Source: Roseobacter sinensis (GTDB taxonomy: Bacteria; Pseudomonadota; Alphaproteobacteria; Rhodobacterales; Rhodobacteraceae). From it: 64,000 nucleotides of DNA. Position numbers and translations under genes: made by a program. Under the pieces are notes generated by a model that worked only from the letters and a program-made list of their open reading frames with translations, ran no database searches and was not told the origin of the DNA. Location: positions 1 through 64,000 of the forward strand of contig NZ_JALIEB010000021.1 in the NCBI RefSeq assembly GCF_025755255.1. The letters run 5' to 3'. Shown piece after piece: positions 17,217 to 25,763 of the stretch (positions are counted from its first letter, which is position 1; each line of letters starts with the position of its first letter).

Positions 17217-18214
17217 CCCAACTCTTTGACCGGCTGCCGGATGTGACGGACAGCCAGCGCGCGGCGATCTTCGCCAGTGACCGCACGCCTGAGGCCCACG
17301 CAGCGCTGATGCGGCAGATACCAGCCATGACCGGGCTGGAAGTGGGCGGCTCCGGCCCTGACGCGCCCCTGTCAGGCGATGTCACTATCGCCGCTTGGAA
17401 CCTTGAGCGCTGCCTTTACCCTGAGAAGAGCGCCGCGCTGCTGCAAGCGCTGGGTGCTCAGGTGGCCCTGGTCAGCGAAGCGGACAGCGGCATGGCGCGC
17501 ACCGGCCAGCGCAACACCGTGGCCGCAATGGCCGAGGCGTTGGGGATGCACTACACCTATGGCGTCGAGTTCTACGAGATGGGCCTTGGCGGGCCGACCG
17601 AGCGGAATTTCTGCAAGGATGACTTCAACGCGCAGGGTTGGCACGGCAACGGCATTCTGTCTGCGGCGCCGTTCGAGAAGCTCGCGCTGATCCGGCTCGA
17701 CCGGGACGGCCATTGGTTCACCGGTGCCGCCGGTCAAACAGACCAGCCACGCGTCGGCGGACGGATGGCCGTAGCGGCAGTGCTACCGACCGAGGCAGGG
17801 CCGATCTGCGTTGTCTCAACCCATCTTGAGAGCAACGCCCAGGCAGCGCACCGCCACGCGGAGTTTTCACGGCTGCTCGCCGACATTGACACCTTCGCGC
17901 CCGGCATCCCCGTCCTCATCGGTGGCGATCTGAACACCGGAAACCACATGCCACCCGATTTCGACTGGCGTCGGGAGACCCTCTTTGCGCTGGCCGAAGA
18001 GCAGGGGTATGACTGGTCGCTGACGCCTGAGGGCACGACGACCCGGCCCAGCCACATCACGCCGCACCCGACCCGCAAGATGAAGCTCGACTGGTTCTGC
18101 CACCGTGGGCTTGACGGATCGGACGGCCAGATCGTACCGGCCCTGGCGCCCGACGACACACCGCTCTCGGATCATGAGTGCATCCTCGGGCGGATCACAG
18201 TGCCGCGCCGCTAA
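17213..18214 (+). CDS. endonuclease/exonuclease/phosphatase-fold hydrolase of the ugp operon
   Basis: A 333-residue EEP-superfamily protein. Family landmarks are AWNLERC near residue 61, the metal-binding Glu in [25 protein letters not shown] with the Asp-Asn pair, LDWF and the terminal LSDHECI catalytic Asp-His. The GTG start overlaps the ugpC stop by four bases, so it belongs to the ugp operon. EEP enzymes cleave phosphodiester or phosphomonoester bonds. In E. coli this operon slot is filled by UgpQ, a glycerophosphodiester phosphodiesterase of unrelated fold. A role in hydrolysing imported glycerophosphodiesters is therefore plausible but inferred. No signal peptide is visible. Confidence 0.8.
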   Translation: MTQLFDRLPDVTDSQRAAIFASDRTPEAHAALMRQIPAMTGLEVGGSGPDAPLSGDVTIAAWNLERCLYPEKSAALLQALGAQVALVSEADSGMARTGQRNTVAAMAEALGMHYTYGVEFYEMGLGGPTERNFCKDDFNAQGWHGNGILSAAPFEKLALIRLDRDGHWFTGAAGQTDQPRVGGRMAVAAVLPTEAGPICVVSTHLESNAQAAHRHAEFSRLLADIDTFAPGIPVLIGGDLNTGNHMPPDFDWRRETLFALAEEQGYDWSLTPEGTTTRPSHITPHPTRKMKLDWFCHRGLDGSDGQIVPALAPDDTPLSDHECILGRITVPRR

Positions 18215-18321
18215 GGCCGTTCAACGAAAATTCGTGGCACATGTCGATTGGCTGGCCCCCCATCCGTCGTGGGGGTGAAGCGGCAAGATATGCCCTTCCG
18301 AAAACACGAGGAAACAGAGAG

Positions 18322-18834
18322 ATGACACTCACAACGACAGCCCTTTGGATCGCTGGCGGCCTTATTGCCACAAGCCTGGTCACCTTCGCCCTACCCCGCC
18401 ATGTGCGCGTGGAGCGCACCGCTTTGCTTGAGGCCACGCCCGAGAGCGTGCTGGCCCTAGCCGGCTCGAATAGCGGCTATCAGCGCTTCAACCCCTACAA
18501 GACCCGCGACCCGGAGCTGAAAATCGACCTTTACGGTCCAGAGACGGGCGTGGGCTCGGGCTTTCGCTTCGATGGCAAGGAAGGCAAGGGCCAGCAGACC
18601 GTGGCGGATGTGACCAACGACACAGTGACCTATGCCATTGATCTGGGCGCAATGGACCAGCCGACCCAGGCGATCCACGCGGTTCAAGCGGACAAAGGCA
18701 CGCATGTCACCTGGCGGGTCGAAAGCGATATGGGTTTCAACCCGGTCTTCCGCGTCTTTGGTCTTTTCATGGAGCGGATGATGGGCCCGACCATGGAGCA
18801 GGGCCTTGAAAACCTGCGCCGCGCCGCCGCTTAA
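18322..18834 (+). CDS. SRPBCC-family (polyketide cyclase-like) protein with N-terminal membrane anchor
   Basis: A 170-residue protein. Residues 5-24 (TALWIAGGLIATSLVTFALP) form a membrane anchor, followed by a START-like SRPBCC domain: VERTALLEATPESVLALAGS, then YQRFNPYKTRDPELKIDLYG and ending LFMERMMGPTMEQGLENL. Such domains bind hydrophobic ligands. The ATG at 18322 has GAGAG just upstream and yields the anchor; the open frame to 18178 overlaps the preceding gene. It is 25 bases ahead of the YciI gene and may share its transcript with the sigma factor. Confidence 0.75.
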   Translation: MTLTTTALWIAGGLIATSLVTFALPRHVRVERTALLEATPESVLALAGSNSGYQRFNPYKTRDPELKIDLYGPETGVGSGFRFDGKEGKGQQTVADVTNDTVTYAIDLGAMDQPTQAIHAVQADKGTHVTWRVESDMGFNPVFRVFGLFMERMMGPTMEQGLENLRRAAA

Positions 18835-18859
18835 TGTCATCAACCAACAGGAGACACCC

Positions 18860-19213
18860 ATGCGTTACACATTTTTGCTCTACTCCGACCGGGCGGATTC
18901 CGCGCAGATGACACCCGAGGACTGGGCGCGCGAGAAGGAAGTCTACGGGGCCTACATCGGCGCCTTGCAAGAGGCCGGCGTCTTCATCGACACTGACTGG
19001 CTGCACCCGGCAGAGACCGCCACGACCATCACGCGCAAGCATGGCGAGATGCGGGTGCAGGACGGGCCCTTTGCCGAAACCAAGGAGACCCTGGGCGGAT
19101 TTTTCGCCATCGACGTGCCGGACCTCGACGCCGCATTGGCCTGGGCCGAGAAGTGCCCCGCGGCCAAGACGGGCCGGGTCGAGATCCGCGCCTCGGCCAT
19201 GGGCGACGATTGA
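18860..19213 (+). CDS. YciI/DGPF-domain protein
   Basis: A 117-residue YciI-like protein with the defining QDGPFAETKE segment near residues 65-74 and a C-terminal VEIRASAM strand. The ATG lies seven bases after AGGAG. Its stop overlaps the TTG start of the ECF sigma gene by three bases. DGPF proteins are the standard genomic partners of ECF42-group sigma factors; their biochemical role is not established. Confidence 0.85.
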   Translation: MRYTFLLYSDRADSAQMTPEDWAREKEVYGAYIGALQEAGVFIDTDWLHPAETATTITRKHGEMRVQDGPFAETKETLGGFFAIDVPDLDAALAWAEKCPAAKTGRVEIRASAMGDD

Positions 19214-20418
19214 ACCCGCCCGACGTCGCGCGACGCGCCGAGGATGTGGCGCGTGCCGCCTATGGCAAGCTGCTGGCGATGCTCGCCAGCAGCACACGCG
19301 ACATCATGGCGGCGGAGGACGCCCTGGCAGAGGCTTTCGTCGCCGCCTTGCAGACCTGGCCGAAGCGTGGGGTGCCGGAGCGCCCGGAGGCCTGGTTGCT
19401 GAGGGTTGCAAAGAACAAGCGCATCGACGCGGCGCGCAAGGACAAGCGGCTCGTGATCACAGAGGAGCTCCCCGAAATGGCTGCGCCGACGGAGACCGAC
19501 CCGCAGATCGACCAGCGGCTCAAGCTGCTCTTCGTCTGCGCGCACCCGGCCATCGACGCCGGCGTGCACACGCCGTTGATGCTGCAAACCGTGCTGGGGC
19601 TTGAGGCTCAGCAGATCGCCCGCGCCTTCCTGACCTCCCCCGCTGCGATGGCGCAACGGCTGGTCCGGGCCAAGCGCAAGATCAAGGTGGCCGGCATCCC
19701 CTTTGTGCTGCCTGAGGCCGAGCATTTTCCCGCCCGCATGGGCGCGGTGCTGGAGGCGATCTATGGCGCCTATGCGGCCGACTGGATGGAGGGCGTGGGC
19801 GATCTTTCGTATGAGGCGATCTTTCTGAGCACGGTGCTGGCTGATCTGGCTCCGGACGATGCCGAAGCGCTGGGGCTCAACGCCCTTCTTGGCTTTATCG
19901 AGGCGCGCCGCGCCGCGCGCCTCGCAGATGGCGTGTTGGTGCCCGTCCCCGATCAGGACACCGCGCTTTGGGATCAGCGGCTGATCGACCACTCCGCCCG
20001 GCTGTTGCGACGCGCCGCCCGCCACGGAACGATGGGCCGCTTTCAACTCGAAGCGGCGATCCAATCGGTCCATGCAGCGCGGTCGGTCACCGGCCAGACC
20101 GACTGGCGCGCGCTGTCACAGCTTTACGCAGGCCTCATGAAAACCGCGCCGACAATCGGGGCCGCGGTCAGCCGGGCCGCCGTGGTCGCCGAGGATGCGG
20201 GCCCCGCGGCGGGTCTCGCCTTGCTCGACCAGATCGCCTTCGACGGGTTCAGCCGATACCAGCCCGCCCATGCCGTGCGCGCCCAGTGCCTCGCGCGGCT
20301 CGGGCGGTCGGCAGAGGCCGCGCAGGCCTATGCAAAGGCCATTGCGCTCTGTACCGACGCGCCTTCGCGAAAATGGCTGGAGCGGAAGGCGACCGCCCTG
20401 CGCGCGGCATCGTCCTAG
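19210..20418 (+). CDS. ECF42-type RNA polymerase sigma factor with C-terminal extension
   Basis: A 402-residue sigma factor. Region 2 lies near residues 5-80 (AEDALAEAFVAALQTWPKRG, then PEAWLLRVAKNKRIDAARK). Region 4 follows in LMLQTVLGLEAQQIARAFL and AAMAQRLVRAKRKI. About 220 further residues form a helical TPR-like extension, ending RYQPAHAVRAQCLARLGR. The extension and the adjacent DGPF gene are hallmarks of the ECF42 group, which lacks a classic anti-sigma factor. The start is TTG 19210 overlapping the YciI stop; the open frame further upstream runs inside that gene. Confidence 0.85.
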   Translation: MNPPDVARRAEDVARAAYGKLLAMLASSTRDIMAAEDALAEAFVAALQTWPKRGVPERPEAWLLRVAKNKRIDAARKDKRLVITEELPEMAAPTETDPQIDQRLKLLFVCAHPAIDAGVHTPLMLQTVLGLEAQQIARAFLTSPAAMAQRLVRAKRKIKVAGIPFVLPEAEHFPARMGAVLEAIYGAYAADWMEGVGDLSYEAIFLSTVLADLAPDDAEALGLNALLGFIEARRAARLADGVLVPVPDQDTALWDQRLIDHSARLLRRAARHGTMGRFQLEAAIQSVHAARSVTGQTDWRALSQLYAGLMKTAPTIGAAVSRAAVVAEDAGPAAGLALLDQIAFDGFSRYQPAHAVRAQCLARLGRSAEAAQAYAKAIALCTDAPSRKWLERKATALRAASS

Positions 20419-20533
20419 GGGCGACGTGCCGCAAGGCATCTTGCCTAGACGGAGCAGGCACACTAGGTAAAGGCTACGTCCTGTCGTTCGGGGCGACGGA
20501 GATTTTATGTCTATCACAGAGACCCGGCGCTAG

Positions 20534-20551
20534 GGTCCAGCCCGCTGGACC
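20534..20551. promoter_or_regulatory. 18-bp palindrome upstream of the yjhX-like gene
   Basis: GGTCCAGC and GCTGGACC flank a 2-base centre, giving a perfect inverted repeat 74 bases before the yjhX-like start. It could be an operator or a compact hairpin ending the sigma-factor transcript. No T-run follows. Confidence 0.35.
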
Positions 20552-20624
20552 GAGTTGAGCCAAAGGACGTCCGCGCGCGAAGCCGGGCGCCCGTTCTGCT
20601 GACATAAACTCACGAGACAGTCCA

Positions 20625-20882
20625 TTGAACATCTCAAAACACGAGCAGCGTGTGCTGCATGCCCTTGCCCAAGGCGGGGCCATTCACTTCGAACGCCTGC
20701 CAAGCGGCAAGGTTCATGAGGTCTTCTGCGTCACCCGCGATGGCCATGTCCTGGCCGACTGCACGCTGGCGCTCTTCGATCGTCTGAAGAAGCGCGGCTT
20801 TGTCAAGTCGCGACACGGACAACCCTATCGCGCGACGCGGGCCGGTATCACGGCTGTGCGCGCACAACTCGACAACCGATAA
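20625..20882 (+). CDS. YjhX-family (UPF0386) protein, putative toxin
   Basis: An 85-residue protein that aligns over its length with the E. coli YjhX family: N-terminal [18 protein letters not shown], middle [13 protein letters not shown], and the diagnostic ending VRAQLDNR after [11 protein letters not shown]. YjhX has been described as a toxin (topoisomerase-inhibitor type) paired with YjhQ, a GNAT-fold protein. Here a GNAT gene follows 11 bases downstream, which resembles that pairing. The start is TTG 20625. Confidence 0.8.
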   Translation: MNISKHEQRVLHALAQGGAIHFERLPSGKVHEVFCVTRDGHVLADCTLALFDRLKKRGFVKSRHGQPYRATRAGITAVRAQLDNR

Positions 20883-20893
20883 GGACAGAACAG

Positions 20894-21358
20894 ATGACCC
20901 ATATCGACATCCGCACAACCGAGGCCGGAGACATCCCCGGCCTGCAAGGCGTGCTCCAGGCGACCGCGCTCTTCCCGGCAGAACTGCTGCCCGAACTTCT
21001 GGCACCCAGCCTCGACGGACAGAGCCCTGCGCTCTGGCTGACGGCCATGCGCGGGGGTACGCCGGCGGGGCTCTGTTATTGCCTGCCCGAGGAGATGACA
21101 GAGGGGACCTGGAACATGCGCGCCCTCGCACTGCATCCCGACTGGCACGGGCGCGGCTACGGCGCCGCACTGGTAGCGGCCGCCGAGCAGCAGCTGCGCG
21201 CCGCGGGGCATCGCCTGCTGCTCGTCGACACATCGAGCGGCCCAAGCTTTGCTGGGGCCTGCAGGTTCTACGCGCGCGTGGGCTATGAAGAAGAGGCGCG
21301 GATCAGAGACTTCTGGGCAGCGGGGGACGACAAGATCGTTTTCCGCAAGTCCCTTTAG
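20894..21358 (+). CDS. GNAT-family N-acetyltransferase
   Basis: A 154-residue GNAT enzyme. The acetyl-CoA pyrophosphate loop is HGRGYGAAL after MRALALHPDW at about residues 75-92, with the C-terminal FYARVGYEEEARIRDFW. An AAGGA site precedes the ATG. It lies 11 bases after the yjhX-like gene and is probably cotranscribed. The E. coli antitoxin YjhQ also has a GNAT fold, so this could be its functional counterpart; a general small-molecule acetyltransferase is equally consistent. Confidence 0.85.
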   Translation: MTHIDIRTTEAGDIPGLQGVLQATALFPAELLPELLAPSLDGQSPALWLTAMRGGTPAGLCYCLPEEMTEGTWNMRALALHPDWHGRGYGAALVAAAEQQLRAAGHRLLLVDTSSGPSFAGACRFYARVGYEEEARIRDFWAAGDDKIVFRKSL

Positions 21359-21670
21359 ACCTTTGCGATAGCGCTGCGCGATTCCTTCAACGTGGGATTG
21401 CGCAGCGCTGGACGTGTCGGGTCGACAGGCGCGCCCGCCGTACTTTCTGCGCCGCAGCGAAAGGCGGCGAACCCAAGCCGAAAAAGGGTTAATAATTGAT
21501 TACTGCACACAAACGTATGCGAAAGTATGCCGATTTCTCCGGACTCGGCGACGGAAATCCGCTGACGTTTAATGCATGCACTAAGAAATACTTGACCGTC
21601 TTTCACCACGCCTCCTAGCCGTTGAGGGCGGCGACATTCGCGTCCGCATCCAATACTTATCGAGGCATTC
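21359..21670. other. 312-base intergenic stretch with one hairpin
   Basis: No gene is supported here. A 10-bp perfect inverted repeat, AGCGCTGCGC at 21370-21379 and GCGCAGCGCT at 21400-21409, sits 12 bases after the GNAT stop and may end that transcript, though no T-run follows. The right half is AT-richer than its surroundings (TTAATAATTGATTACTG near 21489-21505) and likely holds the promoter of the exoprotein gene. Confidence 0.5.
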
Positions 21671-24600
21671 ATGGCAAAACTATCCGGCGAACAGAAAACC
21701 TGGCACAAGATCACTCTCGATTTTGAAGCCCCCCAAACCTTCACAGAGAGCCCCGAAACCTTCCGCGACTATCGCCTCGATGTTTCGTTTCTGAACACAG
21801 ATACAGGCCAGCTCGTGACCGTGCCCGGCTATTTCGCGGCCGATGGCGATGCGGCGAACACCAACGCCACCTCCGGAACCATCTGGCGGGTGAACTTCAA
21901 CCCGCCCTCCGAAGGCAACTGGGAGTATGAAGCCACCTTCCGTACCGGCAAGGACATCGCCGCCAAGACATACGCCGAAGCCCCCAATGCCGGGCAGGCC
22001 GTCGGTTTCATCGACGGCGACAGCGGCAGCTTCACGGTCGCGCCGACGGATAAGACGGGCGACGACTTCCGCGCGAAGGGCATGATCCTGCAGGACGAGG
22101 GCACGCATTTCCTGCAACATCAGGGTGACCAGGACTATTTTATCCGCGGCGGCCCCGGCGTCCCTGAAAACTTCCTGGCGAACAAGGATTTCGATAATAC
22201 GGCGAACGGCCGGCATGACTACGCCACTCACCAAGGCGATTTCAACGCAGGCGATCCCACATGGGACGGCGGCAAGGGCAAGGCGATCATTGGCGCTGTC
22301 AACTACTTGGCCGAGCAAGGGCAGAACACCATCTACATGCTCACCAACACGTCGGGCGGCGACGGGCAGGATGTCTCGCCCTGGACCTTCGCGGCCCAGA
22401 ACACGCCAAAGTTCGACAAGGGCATCAGCGCAGGCGAACAGGACAAATTCTCGACCTATGACGTCTCCAAACTGTCGCAGTGGGAGGTGCTGTTCGATCA
22501 CATGGACGCCAAAGGGATCTACAAGAACGTGCTCCTGCAGGAGACCGAGAACGACCAGCAGCTCGACGGCGGTACCGATGCCGACGGCACCTCGCTCAGC
22601 GTCGAGCGGCTGGTCTACATCCGCGAGATGGTTGCACGCTTCGGCCACAACAATGGTATCCAGTGGAACATCGGTGAGGAGAACACCAATACCAACCAGC
22701 AGCGGGCCGACCAGGCGGAGTATCTCAAGTCCGTTGACGCCTATGACCATCTGGTGACGATCCACAGCTTCCCCAACCAGATCGACCAAGTCTACAACCC
22801 GCTTCTGGATGATGCGGCCTTCGACGGGCCGTCGTTCCAGACCAACCGCAATTCCATCCGCGACCGCATCGAAGAATTCCGTGACAAATCCGATGCCGCA
22901 GGCGACCCCTGGGTGCTGACCTGGGATGAGGACGCGAGCAGCAACGGCAAGATCGAAGCCGGAGACAGCAACTTCGACGCCCCCAACCACAAGGGCCAGC
23001 GCGATGCTTTCTGGGGCGTGCTGACGGCAGGCGGCTCGGGCGGCAACTGGTATCTGAAGGACGACAACGCCTTCTCGCTCGACCAGAACTATGATGATTT
23101 CAAGCAGCACAAGGCACTGTGGACCTGGACCGCGGCGGCCACCGATTTCTTCAACACCTACGTCCCCTTCTGGGACATGAAGCAGGCAGATGGCCTGACC
23201 TCGGACAATGACGACTATGTGCTCGCCAAGGACGGGGAGTACTACGTCATCTACCTGCCCTATGGCGAGGCGGGCGACGTGAAGTTGAACCTCGGCAGCC
23301 ACGGCGGCGAGACCTTCGATGTCTTCTGGTACAACCCGCGCACCGGCGGCGATCTGATCCCCGACGGTCAGGTGTCGGGCGGTAGCGTCCAGCAGATCGG
23401 CGGGGCGCCGCAGGACGGCGGCAAGGATTGGGTGCTGCTCGTGCGCAACACCGATGCGCCGGAGTTCCCCACCCTGCCGAGCGGTGCGCAGCCGCAACCC
23501 CCCGTCGATCCGCAACCGCCGGTCGATCCGCAACCGCCGGTCGACCCGCAACCACCCATCGATCCGCAGCCCACGGAGGATGCCTACTACAAGATGCAGA
23601 ACGGCCGCGTGGTCATTCAGGCCGAGGACGGAACATTCGTCTTCCCGGACAATGCGGCCAATGGCACCTGGAAGCTGACCAATCAGTTCAGCGGCACAAA
23701 GGGTGATGGCGCCTTGCTGTGGACCGGCAACGACTTCTTCGGCGGCGCCAATGCCGGAACGCCCGAAACGGCCCCGCTAGAGTACAAGTTCGAGGTCACC
23801 GAGTCCGGCACCTACTACCTGTCGCTGCGGGCTGCACGGCCCGAAACCGGCGAGCCGGGCGACCGCAACAACGACTTCTTCGTGCAATTCGAAGAGCAGG
23901 GGTTCAAGAAGATCTTCTTCAGCGGCGCGCGCGACAGCTTCGCCTGGGCCACGACCTTCGATGTGCATGAGAAGAAGAGCCCTTCGACCTACGAGATCAC
24001 GCAACAGATGATCGACGCCAATGATGGTGTGTTCAGCCTGACGCTCTCCGCGCGCTCCCGTCAGGCCGCGGTGGACGAGATCCATCTTCAGAAAGGCGGC
24101 TTCAGCCGAGACGACAACGCCCCGACCTCCGAGCTGGTGAATGGTGGCAGCGGTCCGGTGAACCCCGGCCCGGTTGATCCGACGCCTGTGGAAAATGCGG
24201 CCCCCGTCGCCACGGATGACAGCGCGAGCACCGGGCACAACGAGACCATTCTCGTGGATGTGCTGGACAATGACAGCGATCCCGATGGCACGCAGCTGAC
24301 GCTGGCGGAGGTGTCCTATACAGGGTCGACCTCGATCGTGTCGATCGAGAACAACAAGATCAAGGTGAACCCGCTCAAGGCCGTCACCGAAGCGCGTGTG
24401 GAGACGATCAGCTACATCGTCGAGGATGCGGAGGGCGCAACCGCGACGGCGACGCTCACCGTCGATATCGGCGATGCGGGCAACAGCCCGACCCCGCCGC
24501 CCGACCCAACACCGCCGCCCTCGCCCAGCCCGAACACAGCGCCGGTGGCATCCGATGACAGCGCGTCGACAGATCAGAACAAGACGATTGTCGTCGATGT

Positions 24601-25213
24601 GCTGGGCAATGACAGCGATGCGGATGGGGATGCGCTGACGCTGACGGATGTGAGCTACGACGGGAACACCTCGCTGGTGTCGATCCTCGACGGAAAGATC
24701 GAGGTCAACCCGCTCAAGGCGGCAACAGACGATCGGATAGAAACCATCACCTACACGGTGGCGGACGCCGAGGGCGCGACCGATACGGCGACGCTAAGCG
24801 TCCAGATCGGCACGCCAAGCGAGGATGTCTCGCCCACACCACCGACCGAGCCGCCCGTCAACGAAGAGCCCCCAGCATCCAAGAGCTATCTGGACTTCTT
24901 CATCGCTGACGCGGGCACAAACGCCACACTGCGGGCTCTGAAGGACGGTGACACCATCGACGCGGACAGCCTCGGCGATATGGTCACCTTCTACGCCGAG
25001 GCCGATGGGTTCGATTTTGACCGCGTAAAGCTGACTTTCGACGGTGCAACCAGCATCGAACGGTTCGAACCTTACGCGCTGTTCGGCGACATCAAGGGGG
25101 ACTTCAAGAAAGGTCTGGACCTCGACATCGGCGCCTACACGCTGGAAGCCGAGGGCTTCGACAGCAATGGGCAACTGGTGGAATCGGTCGAGCTCAACTT
25201 CGAGCTGGTCTGA
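21671..25213 (+). CDS. large modular exoprotein: DUF5060-like, glycosidase-like barrel, CBM and cadherin-like domains
   Basis: A 1180-residue protein. Residues about 8-120 resemble the DUF5060 beta-domain found before glycosidase barrels (WHKITLDFEAP, NPPSEGNWEYEATF). Residues about 140-490 look like a TIM-barrel: YFIRGGPGVPENFL, WNIGEENT with Glu336/337 as candidate acid/base and TWDEDAS near 417-423. A collagen-binding-like beta-domain follows (VFWYNPRTGGDLIPDG). A Pro-rich linker lies at about 608-634, then a CBM-like domain (VVIQAEDGTFVFPD), two cadherin-like VDVLxNDSDxDG repeats near 841-930 and 954-1050, and a C-terminal domain. No signal peptide is visible and no RTX repeats, so its export route is unclear. 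Substrate is probably a polysaccharide. Confidence 0.75.
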   Translation: MAKLSGEQKTWHKITLDFEAPQTFTESPETFRDYRLDVSFLNTDTGQLVTVPGYFAADGDAANTNATSGTIWRVNFNPPSEGNWEYEATFRTGKDIAAKTYAEAPNAGQAVGFIDGDSGSFTVAPTDKTGDDFRAKGMILQDEGTHFLQHQGDQDYFIRGGPGVPENFLANKDFDNTANGRHDYATHQGDFNAGDPTWDGGKGKAIIGAVNYLAEQGQNTIYMLTNTSGGDGQDVSPWTFAAQNTPKFDKGISAGEQDKFSTYDVSKLSQWEVLFDHMDAKGIYKNVLLQETENDQQLDGGTDADGTSLSVERLVYIREMVARFGHNNGIQWNIGEENTNTNQQRADQAEYLKSVDAYDHLVTIHSFPNQIDQVYNPLLDDAAFDGPSFQTNRNSIRDRIEEFRDKSDAAGDPWVLTWDEDASSNGKIEAGDSNFDAPNHKGQRDAFWGVLTAGGSGGNWYLKDDNAFSLDQNYDDFKQHKALWTWTAAATDFFNTYVPFWDMKQADGLTSDNDDYVLAKDGEYYVIYLPYGEAGDVKLNLGSHGGETFDVFWYNPRTGGDLIPDGQVSGGSVQQIGGAPQDGGKDWVLLVRNTDAPEFPTLPSGAQPQPPVDPQPPVDPQPPVDPQPPIDPQPTEDAYYKMQNGRVVIQAEDGTFVFPDNAANGTWKLTNQFSGTKGDGALLWTGNDFFGGANAGTPETAPLEYKFEVTESGTYYLSLRAARPETGEPGDRNNDFFVQFEEQGFKKIFFSGARDSFAWATTFDVHEKKSPSTYEITQQMIDANDGVFSLTLSARSRQAAVDEIHLQKGGFSRDDNAPTSELVNGGSGPVNPGPVDPTPVENAAPVATDDSASTGHNETILVDVLDNDSDPDGTQLTLAEVSYTGSTSIVSIENNKIKVNPLKAVTEARVETISYIVEDAEGATATATLTVDIGDAGNSPTPPPDPTPPPSPSPNTAPVASDDSASTDQNKTIVVDVLGNDSDADGDALTLTDVSYDGNTSLVSILDGKIEVNPLKAATDDRIETITYTVADAEGATDTATLSVQIGTPSEDVSPTPPTEPPVNEEPPASKSYLDFFIADAGTNATLRALKDGDTIDADSLGDMVTFYAEADGFDFDRVKLTFDGATSIERFEPYALFGDIKGDFKKGLDLDIGAYTLEAEGFDSNGQLVESVELNFELV
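23492..23572 (+). repeat. 18-bp tandem repeats encoding a Pro-rich linker
   Basis: Four consecutive 18-base units encode PQPPVD, PQPPVD, PQPPVD and PQPPID, followed by a half unit PQP. The second and third units are nearly identical in DNA and the first and fourth differ at a few third positions, which fits recent expansion by slippage inside the exoprotein gene. Confidence 0.9.
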
Positions 25214-25221
25214 GCGGGCGT

Positions 25222-25256
25222 CGGGCCCTGGGGACCCCCCTTTGCCTCAGGGCCCG
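25222..25256. terminator. bidirectional hairpin between convergent exoprotein and marR genes
   Basis: CGGGCCCTG at 25222-25230 pairs with CAGGGCCCG at 25248-25256. The hairpin overlaps the last codons of the minus-strand marR gene, so it could serve both converging transcripts. Confidence 0.5.
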
Positions 25257-25696
25257 CCCGCATCTTCCGACGCTGCCAGCTTGATCAGGCAGCGTTTCAG
25301 CACCCGCGCATCCTCCACCGTCAGACGCGTCTGCACCTCCATGTCAAAGGCGCGGGCAGCATCGTAAAGATGCGCGTAGGCGGCGCGGCCCGCCGGTGTC
25401 AGGCGAAGCAGCGCGTGCCGGCGGTCCTCGGCGACCTCCCGACGGCGCAGGAAGCGCTTCGCCTCCAGCGCAGCAACGGCGCGGCTCGCTTTGGTCTTGT
25501 GCAGCTGCGCCATCTCGCAAATGCGCTTGGCCGTCATCTCCCCGTACTGACCGAGGTGGAAGAGCACGCGCCATTCGGTGCGCAGCATTCCGTATCGCGC
25601 GCGATAGGCAGGGCTGAACGCCATGCTCTGCCGGTCCGCCGCCTGATTGAGCAGGTAGGGCAGAAATTCCGACAGGTTGAAATCCGCGTCCGGCAT
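25247..25696 (-). CDS. MarR-family regulator of the homogentisate operon
   Basis: A 149-residue winged-helix MarR protein. Its DNA-binding core is MTAKRICEMAQLHKTKASRA near residues 54-73, and the wing is RREVAEDRRHALLRLTPAGR. It is divergent from hmgA with 67 bases between the starts and a palindrome there (25715-25734), so it most likely represses hmgA-fahA in the absence of an aromatic inducer such as homogentisate. The inducer is inferred. Its 3' end lies within a terminator-like hairpin. Confidence 0.88.
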   Translation of the reverse strand: MPDADFNLSEFLPYLLNQAADRQSMAFSPAYRARYGMLRTEWRVLFHLGQYGEMTAKRICEMAQLHKTKASRAVAALEAKRFLRRREVAEDRRHALLRLTPAGRAAYAHLYDAARAFDMEVQTRLTVEDARVLKRCLIKLAASEDAGGP

Positions 25697-25706
25697 GGCG
25701 ATCTTT

Positions 25707-25737
25707 TGACTTGTTAGTTACATTTTCAACTAATATG
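25707..25737 (+). promoter_or_regulatory. hmgA promoter with embedded MarR operator
   Basis: TTGACT at 25707-25712 and TAATAT at 25732-25737 (19-base spacer) form a sigma-70-like promoter facing hmgA. Between them lies the inverted repeat TTAGTT / AACTAA (25715-20 and 25729-34, 8-base spacer), where a bound MarR dimer would block RNA polymerase. A GGAGG ribosome site follows at 25750-25754. Confidence 0.55.
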
Positions 25738-25763
25738 CCAAGAGCGATTGTGGAGGACAAGCG

